A DNA stretch of 64,000 nucleotides from CAYFNF01 sp964344485. Lineage in GTDB: Bacteria; Patescibacteriota; Patescibacteriia; UBA9570; XYC2-FULL-38-9. A model generated the notes under the pieces. The model saw only the letters and a list, made by a program, of their open reading frames with translations. It had not been told where the DNA came from and did no database searches. The stretch spans positions 1-64,000 of the forward strand of contig CAYFNF010000002.1 of assembly GCA_964344485.1 (NCBI GenBank), written 5' to 3'. Shown piece by piece: positions 35,279 through 45,141 of this stretch. The translations under genes and the position numbers were made by a program. Numbering within the stretch: position 1 is the stretch's first letter; each line of letters begins with the position of its first letter.

Positions 35279-36412
35279 ATGACATCTAAGCAAGTGATAG
35301 CGATTGACGCACGAACCGTCTCTCAAGGAGGAGGGTGCGCAACGTATGTAAAACAACTATTTCCCGTTATATTCCAGAAATTACCGCACGTGACATTTCA
35401 TGTGTTCTTGATGCACCAGAAACAAGCGCAAGTATTTGAAGGGTATCCGAATGTGCATGTTCACATCATTCGAACACCAAAGATTTTATTATTACTGTAT
35501 GATTGGTTGTTGTTGCCGTTTCAAGTTCGCAAGCTTGGTGCAACGCTCTTTCATGGACCCAAGAGCGCATCATCTCCGCTGTATAAGTTATTTCGTATTC
35601 CGACAGTAGTCACTATACACGACATCATTCCGTTAACGTATCCTGAATCCGAACGATTGGTAAATAGGATCTATTGGCGTATACAGATACCGTTAGCGTA
35701 TACACACGCGTCTAGCGTGATTACCATATCAGAGTATTCACAGCAACAGCTCATTGATCGATGGGGAGAGCGAAAGCGCTGTCATGTGGTCTATCATGGA
35801 TACGATCGCAGCCATGTTGACATGGAAGAAGATGAGGATAGCTGGGATGAAATTAGCCATGAGTATCAGATCAGAAAAAAATATATACTGTACGTTGGCA
35901 CAATACAACCTCGAAAGAATGTGCTTGCGCTCATCAAAGCGTATGAAGCGCTACCAAACCGTAACGAATACCAGCTAGTGATTGCTGGACAAGCAGGTTG
36001 GCTCTGCCAAGATGTGTTTGAGTACGTTCAATCTGCTGGTCTTGAAGAGCAGGTATTATTTACTGGATTCGTTCCTGATGTAGATTTACCATATTTGTTT
36101 AGACATGCATCTGCATTTGCCTACCTTTCATCCGATGAAGGGTTCGGTCTGCCGATTATTGAAGCAATGTCCTACATGCTGCCAGTAGTAACGAGTAATG
36201 CGAGCTGTCTTCCAGAAATTGGGGGAGATGCTGCCCTGTATGCAGATCCGAAAAACAGCGACGATATTGTAACCAAATTAGAACAACTACTATCAGATGA
36301 AGCAGTGCGGAAACGATGTCAGCAGCAGGGGCTCGTAAATATCCAACGTTTTAATTGGTCTCAATGTGCAGACCAGACCATTGCTGTCTATAAAGAACTC
36401 GTATCACTATGA
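35279..36412 (+). CDS. Glycosyltransferase family 4
   Basis: 377 aa. I-A-I-D-A-R-T-V-S-Q-G-G-G near the N-terminus; T-I-H-D-I-I-P-L-T-Y-P near 115 is the acceptor-side signature of WsaF/mannosyltransferase-B-like GT4 enzymes; V-G-T-I-Q-P-R-K-N near 204; S-S-D-E-G-F-G-L-P-I-I-E-A near 283. First of five same-strand genes through 40549, coupled to the next by ATGA overlap. Confidence 0.9.
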   Translation: MTSKQVIAIDARTVSQGGGCATYVKQLFPVIFQKLPHVTFHVFLMHQKQAQVFEGYPNVHVHIIRTPKILLLLYDWLLLPFQVRKLGATLFHGPKSASSPLYKLFRIPTVVTIHDIIPLTYPESERLVNRIYWRIQIPLAYTHASSVITISEYSQQQLIDRWGERKRCHVVYHGYDRSHVDMEEDEDSWDEISHEYQIRKKYILYVGTIQPRKNVLALIKAYEALPNRNEYQLVIAGQAGWLCQDVFEYVQSAGLEEQVLFTGFVPDVDLPYLFRHASAFAYLSSDEGFGLPIIEAMSYMLPVVTSNASCLPEIGGDAALYADPKNSDDIVTKLEQLLSDEAVRKRCQQQGLVNIQRFNWSQCADQTIAVYKELVSL

Positions 36413-37512
36413 AAAACGCTCGCGTATTATTTTTGTCTATTGCTGTATGGGATTTCTATAAATCTCGCCCACAAGAATTGCCTTTAGCACTTAAAGAGTA
36501 CTATGATTACGATATTATCTATGTAGAGCCAGTAGTGTATAAGCAGGCAACCAGTTTACGTCTACAGCGTTGCTCCTCTCATAGCACTAAAGGTATCTCC
36601 GTGATACAGCGTTCAGTGAGTTGGAGAAAAAATCCGCTCCTTCTACTGTATCAAAATTGGAGTAATGTACGACAGATCAAGAAGCACAAACCAGATGCGG
36701 TGATTGCATCGGACCATCTAATGAGTGTATGCGCTGCGATCTACTGCAAATTAACAGGACGGAAGTTCATCTTTGATCACATCGATCATTGGATAGAGGT
36801 GGAGAAAGAACGTTTCGTTAAGTGGTATCTCAGATACATTGCTTATCCCGTGTACGGTCTCTGTTCACATGCGCTGTTTCACACAACTTCATATCTATCA
36901 TCGTTGATGAAACAGTTTAAGAAGAAGAGTATTGTCTTACCAAATGCAAAGTCTGAGCAAGACATTACGTTATTCTCATCCTACGCCGAGGCGCCGAAGC
37001 AAGAGATACATTTTGTAGGAACGTTGCGAGACTGGTATGATTTTGATCTGTTATTTGCTGTTATGAAGCAGCTGTCCGACTTACAACTGCATATCTATGG
37101 ACAAGGGGAAATGAGGGAATTCATTCAGCAACAGAGCCAGCAACTGCAAAATGTTTTTTTACACGATCCAGTGAATTACGACGAGCTTCCGGCCGTGATT
37201 CAGCGGTCACTGATCGGGGTCGTTCCACTAAAGCAGATTCCGCTCAACAACGGAACGTTGCCGATTAAGCTTTTTGATTATTGGGCGGCAAAAAAAGCCG
37301 TAGTCGCCACACCCACGCGAGAATTAGAACAAGTCGGCGGAGAGGCATGCGTGTTTGCAAAAACCATCGAGGAGTGGGTAGCAGCAATACAGCAGTTAGT
37401 ACATGATCAGGAATTGCGAGAACAGAAAGAACAAGAATCATTTTTACTAATGAAACGGAAGTACAATTATCGTGCAATTGCAGAACGATGTCATGAAATA
37501 CTATGTCAATAA
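36409..37512 (+). CDS. Glycosyltransferase (GT-B, GT4/GT1-like)
   Basis: 367 aa. The N-terminal half (F-Y-K-S-R-P-Q-E, F-D-H-I-D-H-W) and a donor half with H-F-V-G-T-L-R-D-W-Y-D-F-D and L-P-I-K-L-F-D-Y-W-A-A-K-K resemble GT4-like enzymes that use the K-L-F-x-Y variant of the donor site. Overlaps neighbours by 4 and 10 nt. Substrate unknown. Confidence 0.8.
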   Translation: MKNARVLFLSIAVWDFYKSRPQELPLALKEYYDYDIIYVEPVVYKQATSLRLQRCSSHSTKGISVIQRSVSWRKNPLLLLYQNWSNVRQIKKHKPDAVIASDHLMSVCAAIYCKLTGRKFIFDHIDHWIEVEKERFVKWYLRYIAYPVYGLCSHALFHTTSYLSSLMKQFKKKSIVLPNAKSEQDITLFSSYAEAPKQEIHFVGTLRDWYDFDLLFAVMKQLSDLQLHIYGQGEMREFIQQQSQQLQNVFLHDPVNYDELPAVIQRSLIGVVPLKQIPLNNGTLPIKLFDYWAAKKAVVATPTRELEQVGGEACVFAKTIEEWVAAIQQLVHDQELREQKEQESFLLMKRKYNYRAIAERCHEILCQ

Positions 37513-38771
37513 AAAAGTACGTACAAAATTTCTCTTGGCTCTCAATTGGTGAAATCGTCAGTAAAGGATGTGTGCTTGTTGTTGTTTCGCTGATTGCGCG
37601 CAATCTCGGTACCGAAGGCTACGGGGTGTTTACATTTGTGTTTTCATTGGTCGGTATTCTTTCTATTTTTGCTGATTTTGGAGTAAGTGGCATTTTCATT
37701 CGAGAAGGATCAAAAGATCGGGCACGGGAACGAGTCAAGCAGGTATTTCATCATTTCTTACTACTGAAAGCTGGTTTTTCTGCTCTGTTCTTTGTGATTG
37801 TACTTCTTACGGTACTGTTAGTTGATTTACCCGCTATAACTGTGCACGCGATTATTCTGTATGGGATCTTTGTATTGTTCGATACACTAGCGATATTCTT
37901 TTACGGGTACTTGCGTGTCTTTGAAAAGTTCAAAGTTGAAGCGTTGATTCGTTCTGGAGCAAAGATCATTCTTGCCATAGGAGTCGTTATTGCCATGTAC
38001 GTACTTGACGCTCGGTCCTTGTCTAGTGTGTTTGCTGTGTATATTGTTTCAGGAGTAATTGCGCTATGTGTCGTGAGTGGAGTGTTGTACTCATTTTTCT
38101 ACAAGAATACTCCGTCAACGAGAGGTATTTCTAAGAAGGACATCCGCTTGTATTTTTCGGAATCCATCTTTCTTGGGCTGTCCATTTTCTTTTGGCAGGT
38201 CTACTACCGCGCAGATAGTGTGATGCTTTATTTTATGAAGACAGAATCTGATGTTGGTATATACGGTGCGTCGTACAATGTCTTTCAAATGGTAAATCTG
38301 ATACCCGCACTTGCGGTGAGTAGTATCTATCCGCGGTTCTCTGAAATCTATCATTCCAATAAGGAGCGCTTTCGCAGAGAGATGCTGCGTGTATTGAAGT
38401 ATTTTATCGGCGGCGGCATTGCAGTAACCGCTATTGGTATGATATGTGCACATGTTATCATCATCGTCATTTTTACTAGCGAGTTTAATGAGTCGGTTTT
38501 TGTGTTGCAGTTGTTGCTTGTTGCGTTCTTGTTTCTTTTTCCAGCACAACTCTTCTCTAATAGTTTAGTGGTCATGAATAAGACACGAACAGTCACTATT
38601 GTGAGTTTTATCTGTTTGAGTTTTAATTTAATCACCAACGCATACTTTATTCCTCGGTATAGTTATGTTGGTGCAGCAGCAACTACGGTTGCAACTGAGT
38701 GCTTGGTGTGTATACTTCTCGTTATCTTTTACTTACGATATTCAAAACAACATAAGAAACAAACAGTATGA
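37503..38771 (+). CDS. Polysaccharide flippase (Wzx-like)
   Basis: 422 aa, 12 or more helices. R-N-L-G-T-E-G-Y-G-V-F-T-F near residue 30 is the family signature; Y-Y-R-A-D-S-V-M-L-Y near 240 is also typical. The ATG lies in the preceding gene (10-nt overlap) and the stop overlaps the methyltransferase (ATGA). Exports the product of the surrounding GT genes. Confidence 0.87.
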   Translation: MSIKKYVQNFSWLSIGEIVSKGCVLVVVSLIARNLGTEGYGVFTFVFSLVGILSIFADFGVSGIFIREGSKDRARERVKQVFHHFLLLKAGFSALFFVIVLLTVLLVDLPAITVHAIILYGIFVLFDTLAIFFYGYLRVFEKFKVEALIRSGAKIILAIGVVIAMYVLDARSLSSVFAVYIVSGVIALCVVSGVLYSFFYKNTPSTRGISKKDIRLYFSESIFLGLSIFFWQVYYRADSVMLYFMKTESDVGIYGASYNVFQMVNLIPALAVSSIYPRFSEIYHSNKERFRREMLRVLKYFIGGGIAVTAIGMICAHVIIIVIFTSEFNESVFVLQLLLVAFLFLFPAQLFSNSLVVMNKTRTVTIVSFICLSFNLITNAYFIPRYSYVGAAATTVATECLVCILLVIFYLRYSKQHKKQTV

Positions 38772-39454
38772 AGAAAGTGGAATGGTCTTGGGACGAATTT
38801 GAAAAACGGTTGAACTCTAATACTCGGTGGTTTATGGAGCGAGTCGGTGAGTCATTTGCTCAGTATGTTCCTGAAGGAGCGAGCGTGCTGGAGATCGGGT
38901 GTGGAACAGGGAACATCCTCACGTATGTAGCTAAAGAGAAGAACGCACAAGCTACTGGACTTGACATTGCACCTGAAGCAGAATCAGTTGTTCACGCGTT
39001 TGCAAAAAAAAGAGGTGTTGAAGTCACATTCACTGTTGGAGATGGGTTTGACGTTCCATTTCCTGACAACTCTTTTGATATCGTACTCTCTGAAGGAGTG
39101 ATTGAACACTTTACTGATGAAGAGACAAAAAAGATGGTGCAAGAGCACGTGCGAGTCTGCAAGCCTGGTGGCGCAGTACTCATCTCTGTTCCGAACAAGT
39201 GGAATATCCCATTGACATTAAGCAAAGCCGTGCTTGGAACCAAGTATCCACATCATCCGGAGAAGAGCTATTCGGTACGAGAATTATCCGAACTTATTTC
39301 TACATGTGGCGCAACTCCAACAGTGTTGGATGGATTTGCATGGCAGCAAGGATTTGCGCACTGGCGCATCGTCAAGAAAGCAATTTATATCTTTAAGTAT
39401 TTGATCGAGCACTCCCGAAGTGGTTGCGAGCGTACTGTGGCCATGAGTGCTTAG
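38768..39454 (+). CDS. SAM-dependent methyltransferase (class I, type 11)
   Basis: 228 aa. V-L-E-I-G-C-G-T-G-N near residue 41 is motif I; T-G-L-D-I-A-P follows as the acidic loop; D-I-V-L-S-E-G-V-I-E-H-F gives motif IV. It may methylate a sugar or the end of a glycan. Between a flippase and a GT4. SAH formed would be cleared by the hydrolase at 62832. Confidence 0.88.
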   Translation: MKKVEWSWDEFEKRLNSNTRWFMERVGESFAQYVPEGASVLEIGCGTGNILTYVAKEKNAQATGLDIAPEAESVVHAFAKKRGVEVTFTVGDGFDVPFPDNSFDIVLSEGVIEHFTDEETKKMVQEHVRVCKPGGAVLISVPNKWNIPLTLSKAVLGTKYPHHPEKSYSVRELSELISTCGATPTVLDGFAWQQGFAHWRIVKKAIYIFKYLIEHSRSGCERTVAMSA

Positions 39455-39472
39455 TTGTAGCAACGAAGTAAT

Positions 39473-40549
39473 ATGAAGCCATCCCTTTCCATCCTTCATT
39501 GGACATCAAGCCCATTTCAAGTTGAGCGAATGGGAGGTATTGAAGTGGTGGAGTCCCATTGGCTACAGTTGTTAGAGAGCAAGTTTGATGTACGATTGTT
39601 CGCTCCTGCGATTCATGGAACTCTGCGACATGCGGTCGCGCTTCGGCACCTTTCAGTTTTAAAGAAATACGATATATTCTATTACAAGCGGTTTTGTTCA
39701 CTTAATAAAAAAACAAATTACATCATCGGATCCAATACCCCGTTCCTCGTGTTATTTCGCACCAAGGGAGTGACACTGTTTTTTCACAATTTTATTCGCT
39801 TTAAAGGAAAGGATGTCTTTCTCCCACTGTATTCTATTTTTAAGAAGCGTTATCATCGTGTGCGTATACTGTTCTGTTCAGAGTTTTTACAACGGGAGTT
39901 TGAGAAGTTATATCCAGACTTTCCTTCAGAGCAACTGAAGGTCGTACATAACGCAGTAGAAGAAGAGAGTATCTATACAGAAAAGGACCCGTACACAGAA
40001 GAACAGGTGAAGAAGATTGTATTTGTCGGACAGTGGAGTACTGACAAGGGATTTGATGTTGCTGTTCAAGCGGTCCAGGAGCTGCGAAAACAGCGCGACG
40101 ACGTCGAGTTATACTGTATCGGCTCTGAAACACTGTGGGGAAACACCAAGGGTACAATCACCACATCTGCTGAATCTTCTTCATATATACATCTATTAGG
40201 CGCGCTACCCCATGATCAAGTGCTTCAGCAGCTGCGTGAGATGGATATACTACTAGTACCATCTCGATGGAAGGAGCCGTTTGGTATTGTTGCTGTTGAG
40301 GGGTTAGCATCAGGCTGTGTGGTTGTAAGCTCAACACAAGGAGGGCTAAAAGAAATTATTCAACATAAAAAGAATGGATTGCATTGCGATCCACAATCCC
40401 TATCGAATGTAATTTCTGTAGTACAACAAGCATTAGATCTTAAGCCTGAACAACAGATGGCGCTACGTCACAATGCGGTTGCTGATATAAAAAAACGGTT
40501 TACTTGGAAGCAACATATTCAAAAACTCGTGAGCACGCTACAGCAGTAA
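39473..40549 (+). CDS. Glycosyltransferase family 4
   Basis: 358 aa. F-Q-V-E-R-M-G-G-I-E-V near residue 15; F-V-G-Q-W-S-T-D-K-G near 182; P-S-R-W-K-E-P-F-G-I-V-A-V-E-G in the donor site, with a Lys-Glu insertion and Gly instead of Ala. 18 nt after the methyltransferase. Converges on the GT-C gene with a 1-nt gap. Confidence 0.88.
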   Translation: MKPSLSILHWTSSPFQVERMGGIEVVESHWLQLLESKFDVRLFAPAIHGTLRHAVALRHLSVLKKYDIFYYKRFCSLNKKTNYIIGSNTPFLVLFRTKGVTLFFHNFIRFKGKDVFLPLYSIFKKRYHRVRILFCSEFLQREFEKLYPDFPSEQLKVVHNAVEEESIYTEKDPYTEEQVKKIVFVGQWSTDKGFDVAVQAVQELRKQRDDVELYCIGSETLWGNTKGTITTSAESSSYIHLLGALPHDQVLQQLREMDILLVPSRWKEPFGIVAVEGLASGCVVVSSTQGGLKEIIQHKKNGLHCDPQSLSNVISVVQQALDLKPEQQMALRHNAVADIKKRFTWKQHIQKLVSTLQQ

Positions 40550-40550
40550 T

Positions 40551-42590
40551 CTAATCTTCAATAGACGGCTGATTTAAAATATAAACGCGACTGTTTCCAT
40601 CTTTACCGGTGTACACGATTTCGGTTTTATACCGTTCACTAATATATTTATACGCTTTTTTATTTGAGACATTTCTGTGAATACTCTGGTCAAAATCAAC
40701 ACTAGAAATATACCAGATTGTTTTATCTCGATGAGCGTTCAGTGCAGTGCGTACTTCGTCTACTGTAGTAATCATTTCAGGGCCCGATGTTGTTAATAGC
40801 CACGAATCGTCTTGTTTTACTAGTCGATAATATGGGAATCGTAATAAGAATTCATATTCGTCCAGCTTGCTAATGAAATAATCGCTCTTTCTCTGTAATG
40901 CAAGAGTGAGATAGACATCCTGAATCCAGTAATCCGTGATGATGATATCTTCAGCGTCTGCGTGTTCTACTACGTATTCTACTATGGTTTTATCGTCTGG
41001 GTGGTACTCTTCTACATGTGTGCTCATGAGCATGGGGTATGACGTTTCGCTTTGTCCATAATCTCGTGTAAGAATATGATGGATACCAACGCTACTTTCT
41101 AGAAGCAGTAGTAGTATGAGCACTGTTGTTATTTTTTTATATCGTTTCAAAAGATGATACAAGGCTATACCTAACGGGATATACAGTAATACTAATACCC
41201 ACCAGATATATTTAAATGCCAAATCAAACTTAAATACCGCCATGGAGAAAATGATGCTTAAACAGAAAATGAGAACGGAGTTATAGTTCTTTTTGAATGA
41301 CGTTAATGATGCTAATAGATACGATGTAAGCAGAATAAAGGCAACTGGAAAGAATTTAAAAAGATATTTAAGTGCAGTCCAGTCCGGTAAGCCAAACCGG
41401 TGTACAAACCAGCCAGAGCTTGTATAGAATTTTGTAGGGTAGTAGGTATACAATGAAACATACGCGTCGCTAGTAAAAAAGCGGCCCAGGAAACCTGAAA
41501 AAATGTAATACGTAAGTCCGAGAATCGCAAAGATGAAAATGATAAACAAGATATTTTTATACTGCGAAAATTTTCTAGAAAAAAACGGTTCGATGATAAA
41601 GAATCCAAGCAGCATACCGAATTGATGCAAAAAGATTGCAGCAGTAACAGACCCGAGCAGTAGAATGTAGTACTTGTATTTTTTTTCTCTAAATACCAAG
41701 TGGTATAGCCACACTGAGAGCAAAACGAATAATGCAAACATGCAGTACATGCGCGCATAACGGCCAAGCATAAAGTTCCAGTCTGCAAATAACACAAGAG
41801 TAGAAGATAAGAGAGCAATGTGTGGATTTGAGTACACTTTCTTAATGAAGAAGTAGAGTACTATTGCCAGAATTATTGATAATACTACTCCTGGGAAACG
41901 TACCCAGAATTCTGTGACCCCAAATATCTGTGTGAAGAAGGAGACGAAATACAGATACGGGATACCACGGTAATAACAGATATCATCTCCACACGGTAAA
42001 CCAGTATTGTTGATGTAATAGCTGTACAGCGCAGTTGATCCTTCGTCCGTGCTGTATCCAAGCGCGCCCAGCTGTATAAGGCGCAGTAGAAAGCTGACAC
42101 CTACAAGCACGAAAAAGATGATAGTATTATATCGAAGAAATACCGATGCATTTGTGGGTATTTTTTTTGGAAGCGCTATTTTGTGCGATTTCAATAATGG
42201 TATGAACAATATACTGCCAATCAGAATAGCGACAATGATTATTGGGAGGATAATCGGGAGAATTTTAAGATATAATTCTTGTGAAAACGGGATAAAACTA
42301 TAAAGTGCCATAACAATCAATCCGCAAAAGAACAGCAGAGGCAGTGACCATGAAAGCACTTTTCTTTCTTTATGAAATGTATTGAGCGCATCAATGATAT
42401 GTTCTCCAAATACCATTAAACAGAGAAGGAGTAAACAAACCGCAGTATAAACAAGAACGAGTATGGGTAAATCAAAGTAGAATGACGAAATAGTATCATC
42501 GATAAATTGTGATGCGATAGTGATCACCAACAGCGCCCAGCTGCTCGCAATGAGGAGAAAAAAACTAATTTTTTTTATTAACGTCATCAT
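40551..42590 (-). CDS. GT-C membrane glycosyltransferase paired with surface protein
   Basis: 679 aa from ATG 42590 (M-M-T-L-I-K-K); a longer frame to 42629 would overlap the upstream gene and is rejected. About 12-14 helices; G-Y-S-T-D-E-G-S-T-A-L-Y after the fourth carries the D-E pair of GT39-like loops; A-R-M-Y-C-M-F-A follows. A C-terminal soluble domain of ~150 aa. Four nt after the surface-protein gene, so the two are one unit. May glycosylate that protein or its relatives. Confidence 0.8.
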   Translation of the reverse strand: MMTLIKKISFFLLIASSWALLVITIASQFIDDTISSFYFDLPILVLVYTAVCLLLLCLMVFGEHIIDALNTFHKERKVLSWSLPLLFFCGLIVMALYSFIPFSQELYLKILPIILPIIIVAILIGSILFIPLLKSHKIALPKKIPTNASVFLRYNTIIFFVLVGVSFLLRLIQLGALGYSTDEGSTALYSYYINNTGLPCGDDICYYRGIPYLYFVSFFTQIFGVTEFWVRFPGVVLSIILAIVLYFFIKKVYSNPHIALLSSTLVLFADWNFMLGRYARMYCMFALFVLLSVWLYHLVFREKKYKYYILLLGSVTAAIFLHQFGMLLGFFIIEPFFSRKFSQYKNILFIIFIFAILGLTYYIFSGFLGRFFTSDAYVSLYTYYPTKFYTSSGWFVHRFGLPDWTALKYLFKFFPVAFILLTSYLLASLTSFKKNYNSVLIFCLSIIFSMAVFKFDLAFKYIWWVLVLLYIPLGIALYHLLKRYKKITTVLILLLLLESSVGIHHILTRDYGQSETSYPMLMSTHVEEYHPDDKTIVEYVVEHADAEDIIITDYWIQDVYLTLALQRKSDYFISKLDEYEFLLRFPYYRLVKQDDSWLLTTSGPEMITTVDEVRTALNAHRDKTIWYISSVDFDQSIHRNVSNKKAYKYISERYKTEIVYTGKDGNSRVYILNQPSIED

Positions 42591-42594
42591 ATGC

Positions 42595-44994
42595 TTAGTA
42601 TTGGGCAGTAAGTGAATATAGTCGTACATCTGGAATGGTAAAAGTATCGATCGCGATAAAATCTACCCCATCTTCATAGTGTTTATAGGAGAAATATCCA
42701 TCCGGTGTGAGTGCAACATCAGTACCGATGACTGTTGTTTCTAATGCGCCAGTGGACAGTTGATAATCACCAGGAGGAGAGGTCAGGATAATCTTTTGTG
42801 GATTCGTGTTTTCAAGAGCAAATTGTTCTTGTATTTCTCCTTGCACAGTTAGTAATTCTTCTTGCGCGGTACTTTCTTGAAGTACTGCTGTATGCACTTC
42901 CACATCTTTCAGTCGATCAGTTGAAAAGTAGAGCTCTTCACTTCCTATGATAGTCGGTTCAATTAAGACAAACTTGTTTGTATTGATGGAGATGCTTTCA
43001 ACCGTATAATCCGCGTACTTTTTGTCTAAGGGCAATACTTGTGTTGTGAGATAATATATACCGTGCAAGTCAGGGACGGTTATCACTTCCGAAGAGATAC
43101 TGGATATTTGTTGGTCAGTTGACGTATTCCCGTCGTCACGAATCAATGTTTCATATACTAGTACATCATTGATATCATGTATTTGAATCAACACATCCTC
43201 TTTTCCAGTATGGGCATTAAAGTCCTTTTTTGTTAGCTGCATATGTAACTCTCCATCCTGATAAAACGCTGCTGTGATATCATGCTGTTCTTGAATGGTG
43301 ATTGTTTTCTGTTTTGAAGAGAAATCGTCGATGTGCTGAAGATCAAGTATATCGTGCTGTTGAACAAGATCAGTGAGAAGATACAATGATTCATGCTGTG
43401 GTATTGCTTCTAGTATATAGGAGGCGATCTGGTCGTTCTCACATTCGATTGAAGAAGTATCACCAAGATAATTATCAGCATCATAATATATATCAATCCC
43501 ACATCCAGAGTAGACGCGATTGTATTCATTGATCAGGTTTTCTTTTTCATATCGATTAAAAGAGATAGGCAGCTGCATAATGATGTCCAACGTCACATGT
43601 TTCAACGACTCCACTGCTTGTAGCGCAGTTAATTGTTCGTGAGAAAACGTATTAGTCCCTGTATGTGTTGCATTCGCGTTTGTTGCAAAATCCAAATGTG
43701 TAAAGTAATACTCTACATCACCGTGTTGCATGATATGAACGACATACGGCGTGAAGAGCGTTTCTTTGTTTGGAGAAAAGTAACCGCCTGATAGTTGAAA
43801 AGATGACTCAGCGGAGATGGAATACTCCTGTGGAGTAGATACATACAACTCTTTGTCTAAGTGCTGTTGCTGTTGAACAGATATCTCCTGTACCGTATCC
43901 TGGCCTGAATAAAAAGTGATAGGGGAGTAGCCACGTGTTTTTGGTGTGACGGAAACAGCATCTTGGTCATTGTGTGCAATTCCGTATATAGTTGACGAGC
44001 CAATAATAGTTGCGTCCGTAAAAACAATCTGATCTGTATTCACTGATAGTTCGGTGATTAAACAGTCAGCGTTTTCGCGGGACTGTAGTTGAAGTTTATA
44101 CACTCCTTCGGAATATCCTCGTTCACTCAGATCGATAGTAAACCGTTCAGTTTGTGATGTTCGTTCTTTAGTCGCGTCTCTAATTCCATCATCAGAAATC
44201 ATGGATTTGAATATTTCTTCGCCGTACATGTTTACAAGCTGTACCGTGACCTCGTCACTACTAATGATCGAATTATTATTTTGTTTTTTTATCTCTACTT
44301 CCAGTACCTCTGGAGCATACAATAGAAATTCTTGGTCCGGATAAAACGGATGTTGCAATGTCGATGAAGTAATAAGGCGAGAGTCTGCAAGCTGTGTGAT
44401 TTCATTAAACTGTAATTGCGGATAGAGTTCTTCAGTTACTACTACAGATGAATTCGCAGGAACGACATCATTGATTACTTGCTCCATGTTGTAGTCGCCC
44501 AGAGAGCCATCAATTTTATGAGAGGTATAAAAGAAGACTCCGTCAGCTAATGCGTGTTTATGCATGTGCTCCATCCCCTGAATATAGAGTGGTAAGCGAG
44601 AGAGCGGCTCTTTACATTCTTTACATGGAATATGCGCATAGAGGTTGGCGTCATTTGCTGAATAATTAAGCGAAAGTGTTAGGTGTGAAAGGTGTGGCGG
44701 GTAGCTCTTAGTTTTTAATAACGCAGTGGCTTTTGTTCGCAATAATGAACGACCGTGGAGCTCGTCTGTGAGAGGAATGGAAACTGCATCGTTATTTAAC
44801 GTGTCTGCTGTTAAATGAAATGCATTATTATACTGTTTGAAGTCGTTTACGCCGAATTGTAGTTCCTGGGTAACGTTTGAAGTGGGATGTAACTGCGATG
44901 AGATGAAAAACGCTACGATCGCGGATGAGGAAATAACTGCAAGAATAGCAATAAAAAGGACTCCTATTTTTTTGTTTTTTTTGCGCTGAGTCAT
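42595..44994 (-). CDS. Modular surface protein, two-unit member of an unrecognised family
   Basis: 799 aa from ATG 44994 (a TTG three bases upstream is rejected). Lys/Arg-rich start, one membrane helix (~10-32), then a long outward region. CxxC at residues 124/127, the same positions as in the paralogue at 45142. Internal duplication: each half has a segment of form G-h-x-h-Y/F followed by an amphipathic stretch ending P-x-x-S, then a beta module with D-D-G (268-270 in copy 1; R-D-D-G-N-T-S in copy 2) and an N-T-x-x-h-V strand, then a G-Y-F-S/F module. Acidic, no catalytic signature. Family not recognised; probably an envelope stalk or coat. Confidence 0.75.
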   Translation of the reverse strand: MTQRKKNKKIGVLFIAILAVISSSAIVAFFISSQLHPTSNVTQELQFGVNDFKQYNNAFHLTADTLNNDAVSIPLTDELHGRSLLRTKATALLKTKSYPPHLSHLTLSLNYSANDANLYAHIPCKECKEPLSRLPLYIQGMEHMHKHALADGVFFYTSHKIDGSLGDYNMEQVINDVVPANSSVVVTEELYPQLQFNEITQLADSRLITSSTLQHPFYPDQEFLLYAPEVLEVEIKKQNNNSIISSDEVTVQLVNMYGEEIFKSMISDDGIRDATKERTSQTERFTIDLSERGYSEGVYKLQLQSRENADCLITELSVNTDQIVFTDATIIGSSTIYGIAHNDQDAVSVTPKTRGYSPITFYSGQDTVQEISVQQQQHLDKELYVSTPQEYSISAESSFQLSGGYFSPNKETLFTPYVVHIMQHGDVEYYFTHLDFATNANATHTGTNTFSHEQLTALQAVESLKHVTLDIIMQLPISFNRYEKENLINEYNRVYSGCGIDIYYDADNYLGDTSSIECENDQIASYILEAIPQHESLYLLTDLVQQHDILDLQHIDDFSSKQKTITIQEQHDITAAFYQDGELHMQLTKKDFNAHTGKEDVLIQIHDINDVLVYETLIRDDGNTSTDQQISSISSEVITVPDLHGIYYLTTQVLPLDKKYADYTVESISINTNKFVLIEPTIIGSEELYFSTDRLKDVEVHTAVLQESTAQEELLTVQGEIQEQFALENTNPQKIILTSPPGDYQLSTGALETTVIGTDVALTPDGYFSYKHYEDGVDFIAIDTFTIPDVRLYSLTAQY

Positions 44995-45141
44995 CAAATG
45001 TAGCGTTATATATTACAGTATTTATCGGGTGTAAGCATAACAAGAGAACATTCCATGGTCAATGACATGTAGAGTATTTACGAAGTCGTGACAATCTGGT
45101 ATTGTATATGTGTTTTGTAGGATACAAAAATCAAAGTTGTT
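44995..45141. promoter_or_regulatory. Divergent intergenic region between surface-protein genes
   Basis: 147 nt. On the plus side an extended -10 TGG-TATTGT is present in a Thr/Gly-poor, AT-rich stretch; on the minus side TATAAC lies 10 nt before ATG 44994. An imperfect CATG-g-TCA/TGA-CATG dyad sits between. Weak individually; shared control of both units is plausible. Confidence 0.3.
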
